Positions 8,795 to 17,439 of a DNA stretch of 48,780 bases are shown one piece after another (position 1 is the stretch's first letter; each line of letters begins with the position of its first letter). The notes beneath the pieces are model-generated. The model was not told the DNA's origin. It ran no database searches and saw only the letters and a list, made by a program, of their open reading frames with translations. The DNA comes from an uncultured Gammaproteobacteria bacterium (lineage in GTDB: Bacteria > Pseudomonadota > Gammaproteobacteria > Arenicellales > Poriferihabitantaceae). Both the position numbers and the translations under genes were made by a program. The stretch is from contig CALKKV010000041.1 in the NCBI GenBank assembly GCA_937992195.1, positions 1 through 48,780 on the forward strand. Direction: 5' to 3'.

Positions 8795-9835
8795 TTACAG
8801 AGCGCCCGCTTCTTTTAGCTGCGCAATAAAACTCGTCATCCCCTGCTCTTGCAGCACGCGTTCAGCCGTTTCAGGATCAAAAGAACCTTTGGCATTCAAC
8901 CAGGCGTCTATGGCGCCGGCTCTCCAGAGTTTCATTTCGTCTTCTGATGGAACATACCATTCCTCGATATCCGCTTTTATTTCATCTTCACCCGCTTTTA
9001 CCCAATCGCGATCCAGTTTCTGTACATGCTTGCCGAATGCTTCGGCAGCTGTATGAATCCACTCTCTTTCTTCATCCGAAAGGGCATCGTACTGGCGCTT
9101 ATCCATGGACAGTTGGTTTCCAGACCAGGAACCACCGATTTCGGTAAAGTACTTGGCAACCTCATGCAGCTTGGCAACATGCTGCCAGGGTGTTGCCACA
9201 TACTGACCGGATACAACACCGGTTTGTAGACCTTGGTATAACTGCGCCCAATCATAGGGTACAGGAACCGCGCCCCAGTTTTTTACTAGCGTGTATTCAA
9301 TTGGACTCTTGGTCACTCTCCACTTAATGCCTTTCATATCATCCGGCACATGTACAGGTCCTTTGGCATTTCCAAGCTGGCGAAAACCTCCACTGGAGTA
9401 GACAGTAAGGCAAACATGACCAGCCTCCTCAGCCGCAATGTCACATTGCTTCTTAGCCAACCATTCAGATGAAATTCGATCAGCGTCTTCAATACTTTTA
9501 AATATATAGGGCAGGTCAAAAATAGCCAAAGCGGTTCCGAAATTTCCAAAATTGGCTGTTGAGCTTGTCCACAACGCAATCAATCCTTGATTGGCCTGCT
9601 CACCGCAAGTTTGCTCACTGCACAGCGACTTACGGTAATGGGGTTCAATTTTCATTTTACCGCCCGATACTTCTTCAAGGGTCGGAATTAACGCCTGATC
9701 GATTGCGTCACCGATCGGCATGCCTTTAAATCCAACGGTTCCTAGCTTTAATACGGTTTCAGCATTCGCTGAATGCGCGAACCATGTGGTGGCTAAACTT
9801 AATGCCACTACTTTAAATATAGTCATTGTTTTCAT
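8795..9835 (-). CDS. TRAP transporter solute-binding protein (DctP family), system 1
   Basis: 346 residues. A Sec signal peptide spans about residues 1-25 with cleavage after AHSANA; the mature protein is a DctP-type periplasmic receptor. GIKWRVTKSP contains the conserved Arg that normally salt-bridges a substrate carboxylate. LQTGVVSGQ matches the second-lobe motif of the family. Unusually there are two close cysteine pairs in the first lobe (SLCSEQTC, and C-x10-C in the QCDIA..GHVC region), compatible with disulfides. The start at 9835 has a strong ribosome binding site (caggagg). It is divergent from the MocR regulator, 124 bp away, its likely controller. The substrate is unknown, presumably a carboxylate or sulfonate. 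Confidence 0.94.
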   Translation of the reverse strand: MKTMTIFKVVALSLATTWFAHSANAETVLKLGTVGFKGMPIGDAIDQALIPTLEEVSGGKMKIEPHYRKSLCSEQTCGEQANQGLIALWTSSTANFGNFGTALAIFDLPYIFKSIEDADRISSEWLAKKQCDIAAEEAGHVCLTVYSSGGFRQLGNAKGPVHVPDDMKGIKWRVTKSPIEYTLVKNWGAVPVPYDWAQLYQGLQTGVVSGQYVATPWQHVAKLHEVAKYFTEIGGSWSGNQLSMDKRQYDALSDEEREWIHTAAEAFGKHVQKLDRDWVKAGEDEIKADIEEWYVPSEDEMKLWRAGAIDAWLNAKGSFDPETAERVLQEQGMTSFIAQLKEAGAL

Positions 9836-9959
9836 GAGGTTTTCCTCCTGGGGGGGAATTTATGGAAGTAGCACTGCAGCCATGTTTTCATATTGCCCAT
9901 CACGAGAAAAGTGACAGTTGATGCGAATTTAGAGGACAGATTTTCTAAATTGTGTCAGT

Positions 9960-11471
9960 ATGCTACCCAGTAACTTTTTGACCAACCAATCTAAAACAAC
10001 TCGTTTTGGCAAATCGTCCATGGATTCAACCACCCCGCATTTTGTATTGCCTGAAAAATCGAGTCTGGGGCTGCGTGATCAAATATGCGAATTGGTTAGC
10101 TCAGCCATCAACTCCCATACCCTCTCACCCGACAGGCGATTACCATCCTGTCGCGAGCTGGCGGAGCAGCTGGGGGTCTCGAGAAACACCGTATTTTCTG
10201 CCTACAATCAGTTAATAGATCTTGGATTGTTAGTAGCGAAAGATCGATCTGGTTACTTTGTAAACCCTATCGCACTTTCCACAGAAGAATCCTCGGAATG
10301 GCACAGCGAAAACGTCTGCAATGATAAGGCGCCGGTATCTTTCGATTCATTTGGTTTGGTGCCAGTGGATAATCCGCTTGATTGGGAGAGTTATCCTTAT
10401 CCATTTCTCTACAACCAGATAGACCCAACGCTCTTTCCGGTGGATAGTTGGAGAGAGTGCACCCGGTTGGCCCTCGGCCGCGCCAATATGTCTGCCTGGC
10501 GAGATGATGCGGTGGAGAGCGATAGTTCTCAATTATCGCAACAATTAAGGCAGCGTCTGTTGAGTTCTCGCGGTATCTATGCAAACGAAGACGAAGTGCT
10601 CATTACACTGGGCGCCCAAAATGCATTGTTTATTGTTGGTGCGACTTTCGCCCACAAGAATAAACCCATTGCCATAGAAGACCCTGGTTTTCCTTATGGC
10701 CGCAATGCTTTTCAACTCGCCGGCAACGAGATTAAAGGGGTTCCCATAGACGAAGATGGAATCGTTGTTTCCGCTATACCAGACTGTCAGCTGGTGTTTA
10801 CCACTCCCAGTCATCAATTTCCGACCATGGTCACCATGTCACAGCAGCGTCGGGAAGAGTTACTCGAGGCAGCAGAGACTCGAGACTTTTTGATTATTGA
10901 AGATGACTATGAGTCAGAGATGAACTACTTCAATTCCAGGTCAAAGTCGCTTCGCGCGCAAGACAAGAACAATCGAGTGATCTACATCGGCAGCCTGTCA
11001 AAAACCATTTCGCCTGGTATACGACTCGGTTTTATTGTTGCACATCCGGATATCATCAAACAAACCAGAATAGTGCGCGGGGCGATGATGCGACATCCGC
11101 CAACAATTGTTCAAGAAGTCGTCGCTCTGTTTTTCCAACTCGGTCACTATGATTCTCATCTGCGAAACATCGAACGCCGATACAAGCAGCGATGGCATGT
11201 AATGAGTGATGCGATCACAAAACACCTCACTATGCTTGAGCGAACGCCAACCAAAGGCGGAACGTCATTCTGGCTTACCGGACCAATTGGCTTCGATGCA
11301 ACAGATTTAGGAGATCGTCTTCGCAACCGTGGCGTCCTAATCGACATTGGAGAACGATTCTGCCTCAACAAAGACAAACGCAGTTTTCGCCTTGGGTTTG
11401 CGTTTGTTCCTCTTAAGAAATTAGAAGAAGGCGTTCAGATCATCGCTGAAGAAGTAAAGCTGATGCTTTAA
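9960..11471 (+). CDS. MocR/PdxR-family transcriptional regulator (GntR DNA-binding domain fused to aminotransferase-like domain)
   Basis: 503 residues from the first ATG (a second ATG at 10020 is equally plausible; neither has a clear ribosome binding site). Residues about 35-103 form a GntR winged helix with LSPDRRLPSCRELAEQLGVS. The rest is a class-I aminotransferase fold with the MocR signature TPSHQFPTM (282-290), IEDDYESE (313-320) and the expected PLP lysine K348 in IGSLSKTISPG. Relatives sense PLP-bound amines or amino acids and regulate vitamin B6, GABA or taurine genes. It is divergent from TRAP system 1, so it probably controls that transporter, and perhaps the epoxide hydrolase downstream. 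The ligand cannot be named. Confidence 0.92.
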   Translation: MLPSNFLTNQSKTTRFGKSSMDSTTPHFVLPEKSSLGLRDQICELVSSAINSHTLSPDRRLPSCRELAEQLGVSRNTVFSAYNQLIDLGLLVAKDRSGYFVNPIALSTEESSEWHSENVCNDKAPVSFDSFGLVPVDNPLDWESYPYPFLYNQIDPTLFPVDSWRECTRLALGRANMSAWRDDAVESDSSQLSQQLRQRLLSSRGIYANEDEVLITLGAQNALFIVGATFAHKNKPIAIEDPGFPYGRNAFQLAGNEIKGVPIDEDGIVVSAIPDCQLVFTTPSHQFPTMVTMSQQRREELLEAAETRDFLIIEDDYESEMNYFNSRSKSLRAQDKNNRVIYIGSLSKTISPGIRLGFIVAHPDIIKQTRIVRGAMMRHPPTIVQEVVALFFQLGHYDSHLRNIERRYKQRWHVMSDAITKHLTMLERTPTKGGTSFWLTGPIGFDATDLGDRLRNRGVLIDIGERFCLNKDKRSFRLGFAFVPLKKLEEGVQIIAEEVKLML

Positions 11472-11586
11472 GGTATTCGTTGAATATCTAATCTCGGTTC
11501 TGTCCTGACGAATTATTCAATCTGTCTCTCGACGAGAATATCTTCTATTTGCGTTAATTAACTTATCAACAATATCGCTTAAACAC

Positions 11587-12744
11587 GTGACTGATCCACA
11601 GCCATTCATACTAAATACTCCCGAGGAAACGCTGGATACTATTCGCCGAAAGGTCATCGCATTTCCATGGCATGAGATGCCAGTCGATGGTGGCTGGGAG
11701 TATGGAACTAATCTCAATTACATGCGTGAATTCTGCCACTATTGGACTAGAGAATTCGATTGGCGCAGCCAGGAGGCGTCAATAAATCGCTTCTCACATT
11801 TCAAAACATCCATTGACGGAACCGATATACATTTCATCCACGAAAAAGGCAGCGGACCAAACCCTAAACCGTTGATTATTAGCCACGGCTGGCCCGGCAG
11901 CATCGTTGAATTCCTGGATTTTATCGATCTGTTAGCTCATCCCGAAAATCATGGCGGCAAAATTGAAGACGCCTTTGATGTTGTCGTCCCCTCCTTACCC
12001 GGCTTTGGTTTTTCTGGACCCCCACCAAGACCTTATGGTCCAAGAAAAATGGCTGAGATCTTTGACAGCCTCATGACCGAAGTCCTGGGCTACAAATCTT
12101 ATATCGCTCAAGGAGGAGACTGGGGTGGAGCCATTTCAAGCTGGCTGGGTTTTGAACACAAATCATGTTCTGCAATACACATCAATATTCTTACTATGCG
12201 CCATAAAGATGGACCGAAAGGAGCTGAAGAAATCGCATGGGCAGAGCAGTTCGAAAGAGATCAGATCGTACAAAATGGGTACCGTACGCAGCAAGCAACC
12301 AAGCCGCAAACTTTAAGCTATGCAATGATGGACAGTCCTGTGGGTATTGCTGCCTGGATCTTAGAAAAGATGCATGGCTGGTCAGACTTGACCGACAACA
12401 ACGTTGAAAGTGTTTATAGCAAAGATCAATTGCTCACCAATATAATGGTCTACGTTATCACCCGAACATTCAATACTGCATCTTGGATTTACTACGGTCG
12501 ACGCGAAGAAGGTGGCAGACTATTGTCAGCAGAAGGTAAGAGAGTAGAAGTACCTACCGGTTGTGCATTGTTCCCAAAGGAGCTCTTAGCTTGGCCGCCA
12601 CGTAGCTATGCAGAGCGCATCTACAATGTCACGCAGTGGACCGAGATGCCACGCGGAGGACACTTTGCCGCGATGGAAGCGCCCGACTTACTGATCGAAG
12701 ATATTCGCAAGTTCGTTCGCAGTCTTGACTGGAATCAGGGTTAA
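11587..12744 (+). CDS. Epoxide hydrolase (EHN plus alpha/beta hydrolase)
   Basis: 385 residues from a GTG start, similar in length to microsomal-type epoxide hydrolases. The N-terminal EHN domain (about residues 5-110) begins with PFILNTPEETLDTIR and contains the WR-rich core. The hydrolase part shows the oxyanion motif HGWPGS (100-105), the nucleophile D178 in QGGDWGG and the catalytic His359 in GGHFAAMEAPD; the acid residue is not fixed by eye. It hydrolyses epoxides to vicinal diols via a covalent aspartyl ester. No signal peptide, so cytoplasmic. It lies 115 bp after the MocR gene, possibly in the same regulon, and ends at a clear terminator. Confidence 0.93.
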   Translation: MTDPQPFILNTPEETLDTIRRKVIAFPWHEMPVDGGWEYGTNLNYMREFCHYWTREFDWRSQEASINRFSHFKTSIDGTDIHFIHEKGSGPNPKPLIISHGWPGSIVEFLDFIDLLAHPENHGGKIEDAFDVVVPSLPGFGFSGPPPRPYGPRKMAEIFDSLMTEVLGYKSYIAQGGDWGGAISSWLGFEHKSCSAIHINILTMRHKDGPKGAEEIAWAEQFERDQIVQNGYRTQQATKPQTLSYAMMDSPVGIAAWILEKMHGWSDLTDNNVESVYSKDQLLTNIMVYVITRTFNTASWIYYGRREEGGRLLSAEGKRVEVPTGCALFPKELLAWPPRSYAERIYNVTQWTEMPRGGHFAAMEAPDLLIEDIRKFVRSLDWNQG

Positions 12745-12829
12745 CTAGCGTAAATTTAAGTTCGGCGTAAATTCTGGGATATCTCTGCATGTGACCATTC
12801 CCCGTCCTTAACACCGCAACTCGGATGAG

Positions 12830-12855
12830 CCACAGCATAATTATCTATGCTGTGG
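12830..12855 (+). terminator. Rho-independent terminator after epoxide hydrolase gene
   Basis: A perfect 10-bp stem ccacagcata/tatgctgtgg with a 6-nt loop, followed by caataatttttt. It lies between two convergent genes. A T-rich tail is present only for the plus-strand transcript. Confidence 0.85.
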
Positions 12856-12865
12856 CAATAATTTT

Positions 12866-13939
12866 TTAAGTTTTCTTCTGAGACAGGCGTCGAATTGCGA
12901 TTTTGATACTTTCACTCATTCTCGTTAGTGCAGATGCTAAATCGCCAAGTTCGTCGGATCTATCGGTTCCTGGTATCAGGGTTCGTAACTTACCTTTACT
13001 AAATTCAGTAGCGGCATCGGTTAGTTCCTTAATCGGTCTGGTCAAACCTCGACTCAAAAATACAGCCATAATAGCTGTAAATACTAGTGTAATCACAAGC
13101 AAAATTATTGCAGTCTTCTTTGAAGCAATAAGCCGAGCGTGGGCTTCATCCTTATCTTGCTGAATTACCAAAGTCCAATCCAAGCCTGCATTTCTTCTAA
13201 ATCCTATTCGATCTATCTGATTTTCTGAGAAATCGAACAGTGCATTTTCTTTGTTCGCTGCTAGCGCAGGATTGTTACTAAAGTCCTGTAATTCAATCTT
13301 CAGGTCTTCCAATTCACTTCCATGCGCGATCAGCTTATTTGTATTGTCTACTAGAAACGCAAAACCGGTATCGCCTACTTTGATACTCGTTACGTTACTA
13401 GATATATCTTCCAGGTTTGAACATTGTGTCAACACCCCTACAATCCGATTGGCGCTACGTATTGGAATAGCAAAGCAATGTAGAGGAACAGGAAAACTCT
13501 TGCCAATCAAAACTTGTTGCCCAATAGGAGCGCCTCCCATAACCTGTTTAAAGTAGCTACGGTCAGAGTAATTTTTCAGAGATTTATCATCGCTTCTCGT
13601 CACTGCGTTTCCATCGGTATCTATAGTAAAGATCACCGTCATCCATTCAGTGCTTTCCTTCGCAGTCTCCAGGATATCCTTTTGGCGAAGAGGATCCATC
13701 GATTGAATGTCACTCAAGTTTGCGATGTATTTAGACAAACGAACATTTTTGTCAGTCCAATCATCAACTTTGCTGGCAACTAGAGCAGCTGTACTGACAA
13801 ACCCTTGATTGATTGCACGCTCATTATCTTGTGAAGCATTGTATGTGCTGTAATACAACCCGCCAATCGGAATAAGCGGGACAATAAGAAAGCTCAGCAA
13901 AACTTTCGGAAATATTTTTAATCCTTTACGATTCGACAT
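12866..13939 (-). CDS. Cache-HAMP membrane sensor lacking an output domain
   Basis: 357 residues. A first membrane segment (about 12-31) leads to a periplasmic double-Cache-like domain (about 35-270) with the pattern RSDDKSLKNYSDRSYFKQVM and, later, GDTGFAFLVD. A second membrane segment at about 273-295 is followed by a HAMP domain (RGLTRPIKELTDAA to about 345). The protein then stops after a short basic tail: no methyl-accepting, kinase, GGDEF or phosphatase domain follows. The stop is clean, with no downstream homologous frame before the terminator. It has a good ribosome binding site (aggggtt). It may signal through another HAMP protein, or be a decayed receptor. The ligand is probably a small organic molecule, as for most Cache domains. 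Confidence 0.85.
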   Translation of the reverse strand: MSNRKGLKIFPKVLLSFLIVPLIPIGGLYYSTYNASQDNERAINQGFVSTAALVASKVDDWTDKNVRLSKYIANLSDIQSMDPLRQKDILETAKESTEWMTVIFTIDTDGNAVTRSDDKSLKNYSDRSYFKQVMGGAPIGQQVLIGKSFPVPLHCFAIPIRSANRIVGVLTQCSNLEDISSNVTSIKVGDTGFAFLVDNTNKLIAHGSELEDLKIELQDFSNNPALAANKENALFDFSENQIDRIGFRRNAGLDWTLVIQQDKDEAHARLIASKKTAIILLVITLVFTAIMAVFLSRGLTRPIKELTDAATEFSKGKLRTLIPGTDRSDELGDLASALTRMSESIKIAIRRLSQKKT

Positions 13940-14245
13940 TTATAACCCCTAATTAATATTAATAAAATTTCAGCTGCCTTAGGACGCTGTTTGAAGATAT
14001 TCGGCATACTTTAAAAAATGTTTTCCTGAAAGACTGGATAAGTATTGTTGTAAAGAAGAGATTCGCCAACTGTGATTATCACGACTGCCTTATTATAGTT
14101 ATAGTTAGTACAGCGGAGTAGTTATCGCATTTTTGGCTCGATTAGTGATAGCTCTAAACCGTCATCAATTTTTTTCGACTTTTCCGACAAGCTCTCTCAA
14201 AAATGGGCGAGACGGCACTGATTATTGACGATATTCCCTCTCAAT
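13940..14245. other. Intergenic stretch, no gene seen
   Basis: 306 bp between two minus-strand sensor-related genes. It is AT-rich and probably holds the promoter of the Cache-HAMP gene. No ORF of note, repeat or clear terminator was recognised. Confidence 0.4.
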
Positions 14246-15007
14246 TTATCGATATTTGGCAAGGATCGCATCAAGTTCCCCCGATTGCTTTAGTAATGCC
14301 ATACCTTTGTTGAATTTCCCAATAAGTTCTTTGCCTTTCGCATTCCCTTTTGCCGATAGCAGATGCAATGGAGCGGAGGATACCTTGTTTGGATGCGTAG
14401 ATATCTTTTCTTGATCAGCCGCAGAAAACTTTTGTTTAAGCATGTCAAATCCAACAAGTTCTGCCATAACAAAGGCATCGATCCGCCCTCTTAAGAGCTT
14501 CCGAAAATTCAACTCATCATTTTCAGTTTTTTCAACATCCACCAAACCTTCTTCTACGGCTTCGTCAAATTGAGCGCTGTAAGAATATCCTCTAGTAACA
14601 CCGACTTTACTTCGAGGAAATGATTCAAAATCAGACCAATCGAAAGGATTTTTCTTGTTGTAGAAAAAAATATTTGTAGAGCTAAGCACGTTGTCTGAGT
14701 AGTCGAACCTCTCACTTCTTTCATCGTTGAAGAACCAAATTCCGGTCAAATCACTTCTTTGGTCTTCGGCTTCTTTCATCGCCCGCGTCCAGGGATAGAA
14801 CAGGTATTCCGTTTTGAGTCCAACTTTATTAAACGCAGCGGTGATAATCTGCGGCGCAATTCCATAATGATTCAAACTCTCTGAAACAAAAGGACCCCAT
14901 TCACCGGTGGATATCCGAACGGTTTGTGATTGCGCCCAAAGGCTACTCGTCCACAGGGTAAGTAAAATAAACGCACTGCATAACGAGATTTTCGAGAATC
15001 TATACAT
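14246..15007 (-). CDS. Periplasmic solute-binding protein, amino-acid ABC type (SBP_bac_3)
   Basis: 253 residues from the ATG at 15007 (an ATG at 15019 is too close to the aagga Shine-Dalgarno-like sequence). A signal peptide is evident, cleaved after SSLWAQ. The mature protein has the type-II periplasmic binding fold of polar amino-acid receptors: an opening VRISTGEWGPF, then GIAPQIITAAF and, near the C-terminus, a lysine-rich helix typical of small SBP_3 proteins. No ABC permease or ATPase genes are nearby. Its only partner is the HAMP sensor gene just upstream (16 bp). That suggests a sensory role, with the binding protein docking on the sensor, rather than uptake. This role is inference. 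Confidence 0.82.
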   Translation of the reverse strand: MYRFSKISLCSAFILLTLWTSSLWAQSQTVRISTGEWGPFVSESLNHYGIAPQIITAAFNKVGLKTEYLFYPWTRAMKEAEDQRSDLTGIWFFNDERSERFDYSDNVLSSTNIFFYNKKNPFDWSDFESFPRSKVGVTRGYSYSAQFDEAVEEGLVDVEKTENDELNFRKLLRGRIDAFVMAELVGFDMLKQKFSAADQEKISTHPNKVSSAPLHLLSAKGNAKGKELIGKFNKGMALLKQSGELDAILAKYR

Positions 15008-15023
15008 AACTATAAACATCCTT

Positions 15024-15782
15024 TTAAACTGTTTTCGCTACACTTTTTCTCAATCGCATCGTCGCCACACGCAATCCGTATTGCATGCGATCAATCGTCG
15101 CCCCAAGATAGCCAATTTCATCTTGTCTGGAGTGGTCGATCTGCTGACTGAAGTTACCTTTAGTGATCTGTTCTGCACTGCTGGTTAATTTTCTTAATGG
15201 CCTAACGACTAGTCTACTAAGAGCAAAGCCGGTAACGATAGTTAGTGCGAGACCAAGAATAAATCCCAACAGCGCGATACTTTTAGCAATGTTTGATAAT
15301 TCCTGTTTTATTTTCAGTGTGGAAATAAAAACGTTGATATGTCCCAATTGTTGGTCACCATTAATTATGGGGCGCTTGCCAGTAAATGTATTGCGTCCTG
15401 CCTGCAGATTGCTGGCGTTTACAATTCCGGAGACTGTGCGTTCTTTTGCGGCAAAAATGCTTTTACCATCTTCGTCAATCACCACTATTTTGACAATATT
15501 GGTTTCTCCCATTTCGACTTCCAGAAGCTTACCAACCCGTTCACGATTCACATCCCACATAGGTGTAATCAGGTGCTGAGCAAGTCGGTTTGCCGTGACC
15601 TCCGCGAGCATTGAGAGCTGATCTGTCTTAACCCGCTCAAAATAACGATAAGCGAGAAACCCGGAAATACCGACCACCAAGGAGCTAGCCAGGAGAATGA
15701 TGAGTATCATCCTGACACGAATGGAATTAATCCATGAAATTTTGCGATTATTTCCTTTTAAATGCTTTTCCGCATAGTTCAT
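15024..15782 (-). CDS. Short membrane sensor with periplasmic domain and HAMP, no output domain
   Basis: 252 residues. A first membrane segment lies at about 24-46. A compact periplasmic domain (about 50-165) includes the MWDVNRERV stretch common in four-helix or small Cache-like sensors. A second membrane segment (about 169-190) is followed by a HAMP domain (VRPLRKLTSSAEQITKG to about 240). As in the Cache sensor 1.1 kb away, the protein ends shortly after HAMP. Both tails share D-E-[IL]-G-x-L, an R-M dipeptide and a basic A-x-x-R-L end. It has a good ribosome binding site (ccgagg) and is first in a two-gene operon with the binding protein. Confidence 0.82.
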   Translation of the reverse strand: MNYAEKHLKGNNRKISWINSIRVRMILIILLASSLVVGISGFLAYRYFERVKTDQLSMLAEVTANRLAQHLITPMWDVNRERVGKLLEVEMGETNIVKIVVIDEDGKSIFAAKERTVSGIVNASNLQAGRNTFTGKRPIINGDQQLGHINVFISTLKIKQELSNIAKSIALLGFILGLALTIVTGFALSRLVVRPLRKLTSSAEQITKGNFSQQIDHSRQDEIGYLGATIDRMQYGLRVATMRLRKSVAKTV

Positions 15783-16149
15783 TGAGTTGTACCTCGGTAT
15801 TTATTTATTCACAATTTATTGGCAGGAGGTCAAACAGTACGTCGCTTTATCTAATAAGGATATTCACTTTTTATGGCATTATAATACCTTTTTAATTGAC
15901 CTAAATCATATATTTGACGATATTTTCACGTATTCGCACTATATACGTGCGCAGAAGGACTGATTTAGCGACAGACGGTCTGCTTTAAGGTTTTGTGCAA
16001 GAGGGTAAATGGTGGAACAAACTGAGCCTTATCAGCTCAAGGGCAGTTTTTCTTTTTTTGTTCCCTACAAAACCGCCAAGATCAACTGAACTGGCTGATA
16101 AAGATCTGGAGAAGATTCTGGCACCAGTCTAACTTGTAGCATCGCGATC
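15783..16149 (+). ncRNA. Structured non-coding region, candidate small RNA
   Basis: This 367-bp gene-free stretch has an FNR/CRP-like box ttgacctaaatcat at 15896-15909 (two half-sites separated by 4 nt). A small hairpin cgcac/gtgcg follows near 15945. Then comes a nested inverted repeat: ggttttgt (15989-15996) pairs with acaaaacc (16067-16074), and inside it ggaacaaa (16014-16021) pairs with tttgttcc (16057-16064). The inner loop contains a further hairpin, and T-rich runs at 16047-16059 lie before the last arms. A regulated small RNA ending here is possible, but no promoter -10 is convincing, and a decayed mobile palindrome is an alternative. Confidence 0.3.
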
Positions 16150-16848
16150 TCAGCCTTGCTGAGTCAGATATTTCTCCAGAATGGCTACCATACTCTCGGG
16201 GTTCAAGATCGGTGGAAAGAAGGTTTTAAGACCACCATCCGGTCCCATCAGGTAGAAATAGGATGAATGGGAGATAATCTGGCTATCACCCATTTTCTCT
16301 TCGAGCGGCATCGGTTTTTGCTTGTAGGCCTGATACATGCTGGATAACTGCTCGCTGGAACCGGTCAGCCCGATCAACGCAGGGTGATATTTATCAAGAC
16401 CAGTTCTAAGAACCGCTGGCGTATCATTCTCGGGATCGACAGTGACCACAAGTGGGTTTAGTTTATCAAACAGGTCTGGCTTTTCTTGCAATAAGGATAA
16501 CGTACTACCGATACGTGTCAGGGAGATTGAACACATTACCTGACAATCGGTATATCCGAAAAAGACCAGCATAAATTCTCCGGCATAGGACTGGTCAGTA
16601 ACTGTCTCACCAAAATGATCTATCAACTCGAAGGGGCCACCAAGATTAACCGGCAAGGGGGAAACAGGCGCATTGACTACCTTACCCGGATCGACGGTGA
16701 CACCTTGATCTTCGTGTTTCTCTCCATTGTGCGCATACGCAAGGAAAGAGGAGACGATAAATAAAACGAATATTGCTCCTAACCGCTGCAGTATCTCGAG
16801 AAAATTTAAGGTTAGAAACCCCATCATCGAACTGAGCACGACAGTCAA
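16150..16848 (-). CDS. Sco1/SenC-family copper/thiol protein
   Basis: 232 residues. An N-terminal membrane anchor lies at about 20-38, followed by a thioredoxin-like Sco domain. The Sco metal and redox residues are present: C102 and C106 in DCQVMC (C-x3-C) and H194 in ISHSSYF. Family members deliver copper to the CuA centre of cytochrome c oxidase or act as thiol reductases. The usual proline after the first cysteine of some homologues is replaced. It is the last gene of a tight minus-strand operon with two cysteine-containing exported proteins (3-bp gap). No oxidase genes are nearby, so the target is open. The first methionines (1, 8 and 9) are alternative starts. Confidence 0.9.
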   Translation of the reverse strand: MTVVLSSMMGFLTLNFLEILQRLGAIFVLFIVSSFLAYAHNGEKHEDQGVTVDPGKVVNAPVSPLPVNLGGPFELIDHFGETVTDQSYAGEFMLVFFGYTDCQVMCSISLTRIGSTLSLLQEKPDLFDKLNPLVVTVDPENDTPAVLRTGLDKYHPALIGLTGSSEQLSSMYQAYKQKPMPLEEKMGDSQIISHSSYFYLMGPDGGLKTFFPPILNPESMVAILEKYLTQQG

Positions 16849-16851
16849 TCG

Positions 16852-17439
16852 TTATTTAAAGTATTCTGCATCAGCGGCAGCGCCGAGACCAAGCCGGCCA
16901 TCACGTTTGAGTATTTCATCAACGCGCTCATCATTTCGATACCACCTCTGGGCTTTGCTACCCGACTCACCGGAACGAGCAGCCCAGGCCTGATGAAACT
17001 GATTAGCGCGCTTCCACTGACCGCCAGGTATGCGCACATTCTGAACCTGAAAGAAGCGCACGTTTTTATTCTCAGTAAATAGTCCGTTTACTTCAACATC
17101 CTGACCACAAAATGCCCATAACTCTTCTGCAGCACCAGAGTACAATGTGACATTCTTCGCCATTAACACAGTACCTTGGTCAGGGGTTAGTAATGCCAAC
17201 TGGCGACTGCCTTCACCACAGTTGGCAGCGCAATTTCCAGTCAACTCGCACATCACATCAACCACTTTGCCGGTAAAAGCGCTCTCCTGTTGTCCAGACA
17301 CTCCCCAACTTTCTACTTCACCAGCTGGTGTTGCACAACCAGCAAGAAAAGCGAGAACAGCTAACAAAGAACCAGTTAGCATCCCCTTTTTGAAACAATT
17401 TCTTGTGGAACATTTTATATTCATGATTCTCAACCTCAC
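16852..17439 (-). CDS. Cysteine-containing lipoprotein, Sco-linked
   Basis: 195 residues; the lipobox LAGC places the lipidated cysteine at residue 35, so the start may be Met6 (17424) or Met20 rather than Met1. After the lipobox the domain reads GKVVDVMCELTGNC, then AANC, and later FCGQDVEVNGLF, giving at least four further cysteines. This resembles the upstream protein's GEVMDTWC..HHVC..C pattern, so the two look like paralogues with an OB-like or small beta fold. The C-terminal 60 residues are charged and Trp-rich. No named family was recognised. Its ATGA overlap with the upstream gene and 3-bp gap to sco indicate co-translation and a shared task. Confidence 0.65.
   Translation of the reverse strand: MRLRIMNIKCSTRNCFKKGMLTGSLLAVLAFLAGCATPAGEVESWGVSGQQESAFTGKVVDVMCELTGNCAANCGEGSRQLALLTPDQGTVLMAKNVTLYSGAAEELWAFCGQDVEVNGLFTENKNVRFFQVQNVRIPGGQWKRANQFHQAWAARSGESGSKAQRWYRNDERVDEILKRDGRLGLGAAADAEYFK

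Noticed and set aside
11587..12744. Haloalkane dehalogenase as an alternative for the alpha/beta hydrolase
   Set aside because: The EHN N-terminal domain and the HGWPGS/GGDWGG pattern point to an epoxide hydrolase.
14246..15007. Binding protein as part of an ABC importer
   Set aside because: No permease or ATPase genes on either side; the neighbour is a sensor.
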